From positions 84,844-148,843 of IMG/VR virus record IMGVR_UViG_3300044911_002208: a DNA stretch of 64,000 bases; one strand, written 5' to 3'. Both the position numbers and the translations under genes were made by a program. The notes under the pieces were generated by a model, which worked only from the letters and a program-made list of their open reading frames with translations, did no database searches and had not been told where the DNA came from. Numbering within the stretch: the first letter of the stretch is position 1; each line of letters begins with the position of its first letter. Positions 1-8,206 of this stretch are shown here, piece after piece. Source of the stretch: a virus.

Positions 1-193
1 TTATTGATGTACTCGCACACTTATCAATATGCATGTAAATAAGATAATTTTTTACATCCATATAACAGTTAACAAAACCCTCTTTGTGTATTACTTCTCC
101 AGGTATACCTTTTTTCAATTTAAATGTAAAGGTTGAGCAGTAATTAGGATAATTTTTTACTAACTCATCTATAACGGCTCTTCTTTCATCCAT
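1..193 (-). CDS. Sulfotransferase-like protein, N-terminal part (runs off left edge)
   Basis: An open frame starts at ATG 193 and stays open to base 1, giving 64 residues of a longer protein. Residues 52-64 read IYMHIDKCASTSI. This resembles the 5'-phosphosulfate-binding P-loop of PAPS-dependent sulfotransferases (H-x-P-K-C-x-S/G-T-S), with D in place of the usual P. The start overlaps the end of the oxygenase gene by 8 bases, so the two are probably translated together. Family members transfer sulfate to sugars or other acceptors, and such genes occur in marine phage accessory clusters. The substrate cannot be judged, because the 3'-PAPS-binding region lies outside the window. The family call rests on one motif plus context. 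Confidence 0.6.
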   Translation of the reverse strand, partial: MDERRAVIDELVKNYPNYCSTFTFKLKKGIPGEVIHKEGFVNCYMDVKNYLIYMHIDKCASTSI

Positions 194-716
194 GATCAAT
201 AGTTCCAGTTATCTGCATTGTATATCTATTTTCTCTTCCAATATTAGCAGCAATGTGTGGTGTTTCTCCAGTCCACATGTAGTAATCTCCAGATTTCCAT
301 TGTATCACTGGATTATCATTCAATTCAAAATAATGCCCAGATTTCCAATCATCCAAAAATACTAATACTCTACAAATATTATTCACATCATCTATTTTAA
401 ATATTTTTTTATAATTCAAATATGCATCTTTATGTTCTGGCATTATTGTTCCTGGAGGCATACGATATAGAGAGCAAGAAATATTATAAATTTTTAATTG
501 ATTTTTTATTTCATCAAGTACTAAATTACACCAATCAGGTAGACCTCTATATTCTTCACGAATAAATCCAGTATAATTTACATACAAATGCCCAAGATTT
601 TTCCACCTCTCAACAGTTTCATCATCCCTAAATTGCCTTCTTCCAGGATAATCTATATTTTTAAAATCCCCAATTAAATTACTATCTATTTTACCAGTAA
701 TAAATTTATCTTCCAT
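186..716 (-). CDS. 2OG-Fe(II) oxygenase (prolyl/aspartyl hydroxylase-like)
   Basis: This 176-residue protein has the facial triad of a 2-oxoglutarate/Fe(II) dioxygenase. Numbered from ATG 716, His95-x-Asp97 lies in 'MPEHKD', and the distal His154 ('TPHIAANIG') is followed by arginines at about 161 and 164 that could bind 2-oxoglutarate. The jelly-roll segments 'CRVLVFLDDW', 'GHYFEL' and 'WKSGDYYMW' fit the aspartyl/asparaginyl beta-hydroxylase branch. A longer frame begins at TTG 731, but ATG 716 lies 7 bases after the previous stop and is preferred. Such oxygenases are common in T4-like cyanophages, usually with unknown substrate. Here it sits between a sulfotransferase-like gene and a possible glycosyltransferase, which suggests small-molecule or surface modification (inference). 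Confidence 0.75.
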   Translation of the reverse strand: MEDKFITGKIDSNLIGDFKNIDYPGRRQFRDDETVERWKNLGHLYVNYTGFIREEYRGLPDWCNLVLDEIKNQLKIYNISCSLYRMPPGTIMPEHKDAYLNYKKIFKIDDVNNICRVLVFLDDWKSGHYFELNDNPVIQWKSGDYYMWTGETPHIAANIGRENRYTMQITGTIDHG

Positions 717-723
717 AATATAT

Positions 724-1803
724 CTAAACAAATAACTTTAATTTTTCTTCTATATTAGATTCAAAGTTTAAAATTTTATTTTCTACCCACACATTATAAT
801 GTTTTTTATTGTATTCCAATCTCTCATCAATTTCTGGATTATCATAAAAATTATTATGTTTAAGAATATGTGAATTATTTTTTATACAAAGATCAACTTT
901 TTTTTGATAGTCCATGTGATCAATTTTATCATATTCATAATCAATTATATCATCAAACATATCAAACCCATCCATTTTAAGATTTTCAATAATATTCATA
1001 TATCCAATAATTAAAGGCAATCTTTTTGTTAAAAATGGAGTAGAAGTTTTTTCAGTATATAGTGGTCTTAATGATTCTTCTATTTTATCGTAATTAAATG
1101 ACTCCACAGTTAAAAAAATATTTCCTGGAATATTTTTATCAATATAAAGAATATTTACTAAATTTTTATCTTGATAATATTTATGACCTTCATCATAATA
1201 AAATTTATCAAAAAATTTATCTTCAAATATATGGTTTTTGACTTCACCATTTAAATCGAGAAAAAATTGTCCACATGCAGTAACATATCCCTCAGGTAAC
1301 AAATTATAATCATTTAATCTATACAATAGAAATTCTCTAACTTGATTTTTTGTACCATTCAATGAACAAAATGATACATCTTTTATTTTATCACCTACTA
1401 AAGATTTTCTTATTCTGAAAGACCCATAATAAAAATTAATAACTTCCAATAATGGTTCAAATATATAATTTTTTATTCCATACTTTTCAAAATAGTCTGC
1501 AAATATTTGTGTTTTTACAATATAAATTATATTTTTATTTTTAGCATCTATTCTTTTTATAAACTCAAAAAATACTTCAAGTTTTTCGTATTGCTGCTCA
1601 AATTTCTCATCATCAATAAAAAAGATTGTATTATTACTTATTTTTTTTCCCAAAAATAAACACATATTTTTAATATAATTATTTTTGTCACTTTCCAAAA
1701 TATTACTAATATGGGATGAATATCTCAACATATCAAAAATTTTTATACTTTTTTTATTATATTCAACTCTTTCACTTGTCAATATTTTAAATAATTTTTT
1801 CAT
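724..1803 (-). CDS. Hypothetical protein, possible glycosyltransferase
   Basis: This 359-residue AT-rich, lysine- and asparagine-rich protein begins at ATG 1803; a TTG three bases earlier is less likely. No family was recognised with certainty. The segment 'YTEKTSTPFLTKRLPLIIGY', followed by 'GFDMFDDIIDYEYDKID', resembles the E-K-T-x-x-P and 'GF-x-T-F-D' stretch found near the C-terminus of many marine phage proteins annotated as glycosyltransferase-like. That is the only basis for the suggestion. It is the first gene of the left-edge cluster with the oxygenase and the sulfotransferase-like gene. A late-type promoter lies 25-32 bases upstream. Confidence 0.45.
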   Translation of the reverse strand: MKKLFKILTSERVEYNKKSIKIFDMLRYSSHISNILESDKNNYIKNMCLFLGKKISNNTIFFIDDEKFEQQYEKLEVFFEFIKRIDAKNKNIIYIVKTQIFADYFEKYGIKNYIFEPLLEVINFYYGSFRIRKSLVGDKIKDVSFCSLNGTKNQVREFLLYRLNDYNLLPEGYVTACGQFFLDLNGEVKNHIFEDKFFDKFYYDEGHKYYQDKNLVNILYIDKNIPGNIFLTVESFNYDKIEESLRPLYTEKTSTPFLTKRLPLIIGYMNIIENLKMDGFDMFDDIIDYEYDKIDHMDYQKKVDLCIKNNSHILKHNNFYDNPEIDERLEYNKKHYNVWVENKILNFESNIEEKLKLFV

Positions 1804-1827
1804 CAATTATATTTTTATTCGTGATTT

Positions 1828-1835
1828 TATTTATA
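1828..1835 (-). promoter_or_regulatory. T4-type late promoter (TATAAATA)
   Basis: The minus strand reads CTATAAATA about 25 bases before the start of the 359-residue gene. It is a perfect match to the T4 late -10 motif used by gp55. It lies just after the terminator of the gp41 unit, so it should open a separate late unit for the left-edge accessory genes. Confidence 0.7.
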
Positions 1836-1841
1836 GGTAAT

Positions 1842-1872
1842 AAAAAAGGTAAAGAACATATAATTCTTTACC
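1842..1872 (-). terminator. Intrinsic terminator after gp41
   Basis: Read on the minus strand, GGTAAAGAA (1872-1864) pairs with TTCTTTACC (1856-1848) as a perfect 9-bp stem with a 7-base loop. A run of six T follows at 1847-1842. It begins 9 bases past the gp41 stop codon. Confidence 0.8.
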
Positions 1873-1880
1873 AAACAATA

Positions 1881-3257
1881 TTAAAATTTAAACCCATTAA
1901 ATTTTTCTTTTTTTAATGTTTTATCTTCATTAGATTCTGAATACTCAGTATTATCAACGATATCATTTTGAGCAGATTGTTCACAATCATACAATCTCAT
2001 TTTTGCCCTATCAATACCAACAATAAACCGCTTATAAATTGTTGGATCATTATAACGATTCTTCAATTGTTTAACCATAATTTGACCTAAATTCTCCAAC
2101 TCTTCAGTGCTAATAAGGGCAAACATAAGATCAGCAGTAGCAGGGAGACCAAAGGACTCACTAGTATCAGTAAGTTCAACATCAGAGTTGCCATAACCAC
2201 TGCGGGTAGTCTGGGTAGCAGAGACAATGGGAACATTGAATTCCACTGCCAAACCGCGAAGTTCTTCTGCAATTGACTTAATATACGAATAAGAATTGAC
2301 AGAGCTATTTGCCTTATGCCTAGAGGAAGCACAAATATTAAGGTAGTCAATAAAAATAATATCAGGTCTAAATGATTTCTTAAGAGCAAGTTCATTAAGA
2401 AGTGCCTTGAAGTGACCAGAATGTGCAGAAGCAGTTGGATACTCTTTAATGATTAAAGATCCTTGTGTCTTATTTGCAAGTGTATTAACTTTACTTTCAA
2501 ACATTGCTTTTGGCAATTCTGACAATTGTTGAATAGGAACATTCAATAAATTAGCATCAATTCTTTCGGCAATTTTTTCTTCTGCCATTTCAAGAGTAAT
2601 GTACAACACATTTTTACCTTGAACTAAAACCGAAGATGCCACATGACACATAAAAAGAGATTTACCAACACCAGTTCCTGCCAAAGCAATATTCAAAGTT
2701 TTATTGGGGAGTCCTCCTTTAGTAATTTTATTAAAATATTCTAAATCAAACTCTATTTTATCTTCTTTCCTATGATAATAATCATATCGTTCTTCATAAT
2801 TTAATAGATAATCATGACCAATATTATTATCAAAAGATACTGCTAAAGCGTCAGATAAAATTGAAGGAATAGCATCTCGGTTCTTCTTTTCATCTTTACC
2901 ATCAGCAATATAAATTGATTCCATCAAAGCCAAATAAATGGCACGATCTCTACACCATTTTTCAGTGATGTCAATTAACCACTTTTGATCGGATGGTTGA
3001 TAATCGAATGAATTAATTAAAGAAGTTAAAGATTTAATATCACTTTCATTTATATCTTTTCTATTAGATATTTCAATTAAAAGAGATTCTGTTGTAATTT
3101 GAGAATTATATTTTAAAATAAATTTTACAGTTTCTTCAAAAATAATTTTTTGGGAATTATCTTCAAAATATTCTAGATTTATAAAAGGTATTACTTTTCG
3201 AGAATAGTCTTCATTAAATATTAAATTTTTTAAAACTGTAAGTTCAACACTTTCCAT
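1881..3257 (-). CDS. 41: DnaB-like replicative helicase gp41
   Basis: This 458-residue protein is the helicase of the T4-type primosome, which moves 5' to 3' on the lagging strand. The RecA-type ATPase core has Walker A GTGVGKS at 194-200, the 'LYITLEMAEEKIAERID' segment typical of DnaB helicases, and Walker B IFIDYLN at 301-307. The N-terminal 150 residues are the helical region expected before the core. The length is close to T4 gp41 (475). It lies 22 bases after uvsX, as in other T4-like cyanophages, and a terminator closes the unit. Confidence 0.93.
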   Translation of the reverse strand: MESVELTVLKNLIFNEDYSRKVIPFINLEYFEDNSQKIIFEETVKFILKYNSQITTESLLIEISNRKDINESDIKSLTSLINSFDYQPSDQKWLIDITEKWCRDRAIYLALMESIYIADGKDEKKNRDAIPSILSDALAVSFDNNIGHDYLLNYEERYDYYHRKEDKIEFDLEYFNKITKGGLPNKTLNIALAGTGVGKSLFMCHVASSVLVQGKNVLYITLEMAEEKIAERIDANLLNVPIQQLSELPKAMFESKVNTLANKTQGSLIIKEYPTASAHSGHFKALLNELALKKSFRPDIIFIDYLNICASSRHKANSSVNSYSYIKSIAEELRGLAVEFNVPIVSATQTTRSGYGNSDVELTDTSESFGLPATADLMFALISTEELENLGQIMVKQLKNRYNDPTIYKRFIVGIDRAKMRLYDCEQSAQNDIVDNTEYSESNEDKTLKKEKFNGFKF

Positions 3258-3279
3258 TTATAAGAACCATAAAAAATAA

Positions 3280-4281
3280 TCAACCGTAACTAAACTCTTC
3301 CCTTGCAATCTCATCAAGTTTTTGCATTACTTCTTCAGTAAAGTATTCCTCTGGGTTTGCAAGAATTTGCTTAGCATAAATTTTCTTACCATCCATCTCA
3401 TAGCGTCCTGCTACATTCTTCCAGAGTCCACCAATCTCACCAAGTTCCAAAAGACCATAGTAACGATCAAGGCCCCGCTCATCATAATACAAACGGACTT
3501 CAACATCTTTGTTCTCCTTACTCAAACGTGATTTAGCAGTCTTAGCTTTGATAATATTGCCGACCACTTCTGTTCCATCCTTCTCTTTCTTTTTGCTGAG
3601 ATAAATGATCGTACTTGCTGCGTATTTGAGTCCAGAACCTCCACCCATTTCTTTCGTTGGTACGTAAGCTCCGATGACATCGTATGTATGATTTGTGACA
3701 ATGAGTGGAACATTTGCCTGTCCTAGTTTAAGAGTTAACATTCGGAATGCACCTTTAACAAGTTGCGATTTAGTCATGTCACGAACTTGTTTATCGTTGA
3801 GTGCATCAGTGATTTCTTTCTCAGTCGAAAGCATTCCTAAAGAGTCTAACACAAACATGCACGGTCTGCGTTCTCCTTCAGGTTTTTTTAAGTACAGGTC
3901 TACTGCTTTGAGTGCCTTTCCACGAAACTCTTCAATAGTAACAACATTGACAACCACAAGACGAGAAGTATCAATTCCACGAGATTCAATCAAAGATTTA
4001 GTAATAGCAGCCTCAGTGTCAAAGTAGAGACAGTAACCATCGGGATGAGTATCAAGAAAGTTCTTAACCACGGCGAGAGAGAAAAAAGTCTTTCCAGTAG
4101 AAGACTCTCCAGCAATAGCAGTAATCTTATTCCCAGATACACCACCAAATACACTACCTGAAACCAGTGCATTAAAAATGTATGAACCCGTATCAACATA
4201 AGTTTCAGTCTCATTAATATCAGAAGCAAGTTGTGTATACTCACCACCAATTTCTTTTACAATATCTTTAAGAAAGTCCAT
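3280..4281 (-). CDS. uvsX: UvsX RecA-like recombinase
   Basis: This 333-residue strand-exchange protein drives recombination-dependent replication and repair. Walker A is GESSTGKT at residues 58-65, 'YFDTEAA' is near 87, and Walker B is 'FVLDS' at 143-147. The start is taken as ATG 4281, which overlaps the preceding TGA as TGATG. A GTG one codon earlier would also be in frame. Its partners UvsY and UvsW are encoded at about 22-24 kb in this window. Confidence 0.93.
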   Translation of the reverse strand: MDFLKDIVKEIGGEYTQLASDINETETYVDTGSYIFNALVSGSVFGGVSGNKITAIAGESSTGKTFFSLAVVKNFLDTHPDGYCLYFDTEAAITKSLIESRGIDTSRLVVVNVVTIEEFRGKALKAVDLYLKKPEGERRPCMFVLDSLGMLSTEKEITDALNDKQVRDMTKSQLVKGAFRMLTLKLGQANVPLIVTNHTYDVIGAYVPTKEMGGGSGLKYAASTIIYLSKKKEKDGTEVVGNIIKAKTAKSRLSKENKDVEVRLYYDERGLDRYYGLLELGEIGGLWKNVAGRYEMDGKKIYAKQILANPEEYFTEEVMQKLDEIAREEFSYG

Positions 4282-4412
4282 CACTTATCTCCAATAAAAA
4301 CATAATCTGAATGTTGAGATTTAAACATCTCTACTGCCTCTTCAGTTTTAAAAAACTTAAAAAGTGTTGTGTTTGGAAACTCTTTAATATAATAATTCAG
4401 TTTAATCATCAT
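4281..4412 (-). CDS. Small hypothetical protein (43 aa)
   Basis: This frame of 43 residues begins at ATG 4412 with MMIKLNYYIKEFPNTTLF and ends in a TGA that overlaps the uvsX start (TGATG). Its own start overlaps the stop of the gene before it (ATGA). Tight coupling on both sides supports translation. No domain was recognised. The 'FKTEEAVEMFKSQ' segment is a plausible amphipathic helix. Confidence 0.65.
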   Translation of the reverse strand: MMIKLNYYIKEFPNTTLFKFFKTEEAVEMFKSQHSDYVFIGDK

Positions 4413-4573
4413 GCCACCATCCCGTATTCTTCACGAAGTATTTTTTTATAAGGAAGTCCCTGTTCTCTTAGTTCCTTCACAAGTTTAAGTTTTTGATATA
4501 AAGCAGTATCCCCACCAAGAGTCATTGCTTTAACAATAGTATTCAATTCTTCATCATTAATAGGCAAATCCAT
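4409..4573 (-). CDS. Small hypothetical protein (54 aa)
   Basis: ATG 4573 opens a 54-residue frame (MDLPINDEELNTIVKAMTLG...) that closes at 4409. The start overlaps the preceding stop as TAATG and the stop overlaps the next start as ATGA. The sequence is predicted mostly helical and charged. No family was recognised. Its place between gp43 and uvsX suggests a helper of DNA metabolism (inference from context only). Confidence 0.65.
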   Translation of the reverse strand: MDLPINDEELNTIVKAMTLGGDTALYQKLKLVKELREQGLPYKKILREEYGMVA

Positions 4574-4770
4574 TAATCATTCCACCGTAAAGTTTTTAAA
4601 TATTGTAAAATATTTTCACGAACATCCATCAATTCATGAAAACATTTTTGATCGTGAGCACACTGCCTAAGTTCGCTATCAGCTTTATATACTGATTCGA
4701 CAAATATATCTAATCCCCTGTTCCATTTATCTTTTTTAGATTCATCATCTTTATTATTTTTATTTGTCAT
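4573..4770 (-). CDS. Small hypothetical protein (65 aa)
   Basis: The start is placed at ATG 4770, which overlaps the gp43 stop as ATGA; a longer frame from 4812 would lie inside gp43. The 65-residue product begins MTNKNNKDDESKKDKWNRG. It contains 'ADSELRQCAHDQKCFHELMD', with two cysteines and two histidines close together, but too little to call a zinc site. No known domain was recognised. Confidence 0.65.
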   Translation of the reverse strand: MTNKNNKDDESKKDKWNRGLDIFVESVYKADSELRQCAHDQKCFHELMDVRENILQYLKTLRWND

Positions 4771-7262
4771 GTGAAAAAAGATTCTAAGGTATTTATTTTT
4801 TCGACTTGCCACCCAATAGCATCTAAAATAGATCTAAATGGTTCCAAAAAAGCCTTCTCAAATTGTAAGTCATAGTCAATATACTTGTCAAGACCCAATT
4901 CTTTTGGAAATTCTTGTATGAACGATATAATATTTTCTCTAATAATATTGGGTTTTTTTAAGTAAATAAATTTTACCTTTTCACCATTACCAATAAGAGA
5001 ATATTTATTAGTTAATTTTTTTTCTTTAATATAATGATTGAACAATAATGCTCCACGAATATGAACAGGTGTACCCTTTATATAAATGTCTGATGATGAT
5101 CGATATTTACGAACATCAGATGCACTTCTTGGAAATGCAATTTGTTCTGGAGGAAGAGTTTTAAATAACGTTCTACATTCATCAATATATTCAATAACAT
5201 CATCTTCTGTCCCACTCATCATTATCTTAAACCCATCTTTAAACATTTTTCTACATGGAGCTGGAGTAGAAGATTTAATTGCCTCAATACCCTTAATTTT
5301 AAGTTTAGGTTCTTCATATCGAACACCTTCACTATCCCAAACATTAAGAATATAACGTTTTTTAGCAGTCCAAATTCCACGTTCAGCAACACATTCACGC
5401 TTCATAAACATTTTTTGCTCATAAGCATTTACATATTCAGCCAATTCTTGGTAAGAACTTTCAATATATTTTTCAAATTCCACTTGACAGACCTTATCAA
5501 GGAATGAAACAATGCCTTGAGTAGTTTTTTCTCTTCCTTTGAATACATTTTCAACCAAAGGACCCATATTAATATAAAGAGAATCAGTATCTGAAGCAAT
5601 AACATAATCAACATCTCCTGTCTTAAGAATTTTGTTCAGATAGGCGTTCATCTTATTCATAATCCACTGAATAGAAACCTGTCCTGATAATGTAATAGCT
5701 TCAGCATTTGCTAATTTAAAATAACGAAAGTACTGATTGCCGATAGCACCATAAGCAGAGTTAAGTTGAATCTTCCTCGCCATTTGGATGTTATTGCATC
5801 TTGCAATCTCTTTTTCCAACTCTTTCGTATTTTTCTTTTCATATTCCTGTTCCGCAGCAAGCATTTTTTTCTTAAATACCACACGTTCAGTATAAATTTT
5901 CTCCATAAGTTCGGGAAGAAATCCACGAACGTCTTTTCGATACATTGCCCCATTTGCACATACCGCAAAATCTTTATATGAGTCAAATGATAATTCTTTA
6001 TTAAGAATTTTATCTACATTTACTGTAGGGTGGCGATTATCTAAAAGAGTTTCTGGAGAAATATTATATTGCATAATAAGGTGTGGATACAGTGAGTTAA
6101 GGTCAAAACTCACAACCCAATCATAAGCACCAGGAATTGGTTCTTTCACATAAGCACCAGCATATTTGGAATCTTTATCAGATCTTTCATTTGGAGGAAT
6201 TACAATATTTCTCTTTTTGAGATAGTTGTAAATGATAGTGTCCCACATCCTAACCTGAGAAAATACATCCTCATAGTTTACTTTGGCGTCATATGCCATA
6301 GTAAGTGCAAGTTCAATCAATTTCATCTTGTCTTCCAAACGGTCAACAAGTTCTACGTCGATGATGTTGTATTCCACAAACTTCTGCCAACCTTTGGTAT
6401 AGAAGTCCTTGAACGTATCAAACTCAGAGTGGTCCAGTTTTTTCTGGCCAAGTTCAACTTCGGCAATATAATCAAGTCTGTATGATTCCTGTGCCTTGTA
6501 AGTGAATTTTTTATAAAGGTCAAGATAGTCTAACTGAGAGATGCCTCCAATATCATAAGAAATATTTTTACGACCAGAAATATAAACTTCATCCTCAGTC
6601 ACCAGACCCCACGGCGACATACGTTTCATTAACTTTTCACCAAGAACACGATCTAAACGACGAACTAGGTATGGAATATCATAAAGTTTACTGTTCCACC
6701 CAGTCACAACTTCTGGAGTATTATCCATCCACCAATGAATAAAATCATTTAAAAGATCGTATTCGTTGTTAAATTGTCGATATGTAACTTTATTGCGATT
6801 ATGCTTAAATGGTCCCATACCCCAAGTAATAATTTCCTTGGTTGTATAATCCTGCAAAGTAATAAGTAGAACTTCTTCTGCAGCATTTTCTACATCAGGA
6901 AATCCATTTTCTGATGCAACCTCAATATCTAAGGTCATTAATTTGATTTTACTAATATCAAATTTAATTTCATCCTCAGAATAATTTTCTGAGATATATT
7001 GATAGATATACCTCTCATTTCCGTAAATTTTAAATCCCTCTACACCATCATATTTTTTTATAAACTCCCTACAATCACGAACAAAACCTGGATGAATTTT
7101 TTCTACATATTCACCATTTAAGGTTTTATAGTTAGTTTTTTTATTTGAAGGCACAAAAAGAGTCGGGGCAAATTTCTCACGGATCATGAAATGATTTCCA
7201 TTTTCATAACCACGAACAAGAAATTGATCCCCGACCATCTGAACGTTGGTGTAAAACCTCAT
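4767..7262 (-). CDS. 43: DNA polymerase gp43 (family B)
   Basis: This 831-residue replicative polymerase has a proofreading exonuclease. Exo I 'TLDIEVA' carries D112/E114 and Exo III is 'EYNIIDVEL' at about 297-305. The polymerase motifs are A 'DLNSLYP' at 387-393, B 'KIQLNSAYG' at 497-505 and C 'DTDS' at 558-561. The C-terminus is the likely sliding-clamp contact. It is somewhat shorter than T4 gp43 (898) and is a single intact frame with no intein or intron. Its holoenzyme partners gp44, gp62 and gp45 lie at 9-14 kb. Confidence 0.96.
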   Translation of the reverse strand: MRFYTNVQMVGDQFLVRGYENGNHFMIREKFAPTLFVPSNKKTNYKTLNGEYVEKIHPGFVRDCREFIKKYDGVEGFKIYGNERYIYQYISENYSEDEIKFDISKIKLMTLDIEVASENGFPDVENAAEEVLLITLQDYTTKEIITWGMGPFKHNRNKVTYRQFNNEYDLLNDFIHWWMDNTPEVVTGWNSKLYDIPYLVRRLDRVLGEKLMKRMSPWGLVTEDEVYISGRKNISYDIGGISQLDYLDLYKKFTYKAQESYRLDYIAEVELGQKKLDHSEFDTFKDFYTKGWQKFVEYNIIDVELVDRLEDKMKLIELALTMAYDAKVNYEDVFSQVRMWDTIIYNYLKKRNIVIPPNERSDKDSKYAGAYVKEPIPGAYDWVVSFDLNSLYPHLIMQYNISPETLLDNRHPTVNVDKILNKELSFDSYKDFAVCANGAMYRKDVRGFLPELMEKIYTERVVFKKKMLAAEQEYEKKNTKELEKEIARCNNIQMARKIQLNSAYGAIGNQYFRYFKLANAEAITLSGQVSIQWIMNKMNAYLNKILKTGDVDYVIASDTDSLYINMGPLVENVFKGREKTTQGIVSFLDKVCQVEFEKYIESSYQELAEYVNAYEQKMFMKRECVAERGIWTAKKRYILNVWDSEGVRYEEPKLKIKGIEAIKSSTPAPCRKMFKDGFKIMMSGTEDDVIEYIDECRTLFKTLPPEQIAFPRSASDVRKYRSSSDIYIKGTPVHIRGALLFNHYIKEKKLTNKYSLIGNGEKVKFIYLKKPNIIRENIISFIQEFPKELGLDKYIDYDLQFEKAFLEPFRSILDAIGWQVEKINTLESFFT

Positions 7263-7528
7263 TATTTCGTCAATTCTTCGTATAGTTCGATCAGTCTAGC
7301 AGTGGGATCGGCAATAGTCAAGATTTTATCCGAGTGAATCATAAATTCATTTTGTTTAGTATACCCACTTAACCAAGATTCTAAAGTTGGTGCCATTCCA
7401 TCAATTTGAGGTTTTTTAACTTCAAATGGATTACTTAGTTTACAATCTGGTTCTCCAAGTTCAGATGGAGATTCCTCAATTTTTGATATTAAAACAGTAT
7501 TATCTAAAAATACTAATAACTTAATCAT
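7262..7528 (-). CDS. Sm-like phage protein, paralogue 1
   Basis: This 88-residue protein begins at ATG 7528, which overlaps the stop of the next Sm-like gene as TAATG. It ends directly at the gp43 start. By eye it shares a layout with three other proteins here: an N-terminal beta segment (LLVFLDNTVLISKIEE), 'NPFEV', a central tryptophan ('LESWLSG') and 'ILTIADP'. Proteins of this type in marine phages are annotated as Sm-like, and I recall a reported Sm-like fold for one of putative cyanophage origin. The function is unknown. RNA or nucleic-acid binding as a ring is possible. Confidence 0.6.
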   Translation of the reverse strand: MIKLLVFLDNTVLISKIEESPSELGEPDCKLSNPFEVKKPQIDGMAPTLESWLSGYTKQNEFMIHSDKILTIADPTARLIELYEELTK

Positions 7529-7881
7529 TATTGACACTCCTCACAATTATCTTTTAAAACTATATTTTGTTCTTCGACTTCTTCAGTAGTTCTTAAAATA
7601 TCAGTTTGATACATCAATTTAAGTTCATCTACTGGTTCAGAAAGAGTAACTATCCAGTCAGTTGGAACTGGAAATCTAATTCCTTTACCTAAAGGTATCC
7701 ACGGGGAAAGTTTAATATCAAATGATGCCCCACCAGTTTCTTTATTAAGGTTTAATTCTGTAATTTTTACTACACATGGTTTTACTAAGAAATATCCAAC
7801 TACTCTATTGTCAAGGATCATTTCTTCAACTTTTGCAATAATCTGTTCACCTGTTTTTACTACTGCCAATTTAATAGACAT
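7528..7881 (-). CDS. Sm-like phage protein, paralogue 2
   Basis: The start is placed at ATG 7881 (MSIKLAVVKTGEQIIAKVEE), giving 117 residues. A longer frame from 7923 would run back over the promoter and is rejected. It shows the same order of landmarks as its paralogues: 'KTGEQIIAKV', 'KPCVV', 'LSPWIPL' and 'IVTLSEP'. It is the first gene behind a strong sigma-70 promoter at 7912-7939 and is coupled to paralogue 1 and gp43. Co-transcription with the polymerase hints at a role in early or middle gene expression or replication (inference). Confidence 0.65.
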   Translation of the reverse strand: MSIKLAVVKTGEQIIAKVEEMILDNRVVGYFLVKPCVVKITELNLNKETGGASFDIKLSPWIPLGKGIRFPVPTDWIVTLSEPVDELKLMYQTDILRTTEEVEEQNIVLKDNCEECQ

Positions 7882-7911
7882 AATTATTTTTAAATAAAAC
7901 TTTTTACTAAA

Positions 7912-7939
7912 ATTATAGCACAAATAAAAAGGGAGTCAA
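7912..7939 (-). promoter_or_regulatory. Sigma-70 promoter for the Sm-like/gp43 unit
   Basis: On the minus strand, TTGACT (7939-7934) is followed by a 16-base spacer ending in TG-C and then a perfect TATAAT (7917-7912). This is a near-consensus host-type promoter with an extended -10. It sits 30 bases upstream of ATG 7881. The -35 box lies in the 3' arm of a terminator. Confidence 0.8.
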
Positions 7940-7964
7940 TCTGGATTTTGCCAGAACTCCCTTT
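7922..7964 (-). terminator. Intrinsic terminator after the 59-aa gene
   Basis: On the minus strand, AAAGGGAGT (7964-7956) pairs with ACTCCCTTT (7936-7928). An inner TCTGG/CCAGA stem extends it, with a 3-base bulge, and a TTTTTATTT tract follows. It ends the unit containing the capsid-targeted small protein and Hsp20. Confidence 0.8.
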
Positions 7965-8000
7965 GATAGCACCGACGATATTTGGGGTAGCCAATTCTAT

Positions 8001-8180
8001 TTATTCACCATCACCACCACCATCTCCACCATCACCTCCAGCACTAGATGCAGATCTTTTTGGAACTGCCCTACCAGCACCAACATTAGTCACTCTACCC
8101 TTATTATAAATTTTATGAGGTTTTGCCATTTTAAAACTTATAGTTTTAATCTCTGCAATAAATTGCTGAAAGGTTTTCAT
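8001..8180 (-). CDS. Small protein with T4-type capsid-targeting leader (59 aa)
   Basis: ATG 8180 opens a 59-residue frame whose first ten residues are MKTFQQFIAE. This is almost the capsid-targeting sequence of T4 internal protein III (MKTYQEFIAE), which routes proteins into the prohead and is cut by gp21 after I-x-E. The rest is basic (KMAKPHKIYNKGRV) and then a Gly/Asp-rich tail from about residue 43. After cleavage about 49 residues would stay inside the head. It lies between Hsp20 and a terminator, away from the head genes. An internal ATG at 8129 could give a 42-residue form without the leader. Confidence 0.6.
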   Translation of the reverse strand: MKTFQQFIAEIKTISFKMAKPHKIYNKGRVTNVGAGRAVPKRSASSAGGDGGDGGGDGE

Positions 8181-8206
8181 TTACATCTCTAAACAATTTT
8201 AATTAT

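Noticed and set aside
7882-7923. Longer start for the second Sm-like protein (ATG 7923)
   Set aside because: The extra residues are encoded by the promoter -10 region and leader, and the paralogues align from the later ATG at 7881.
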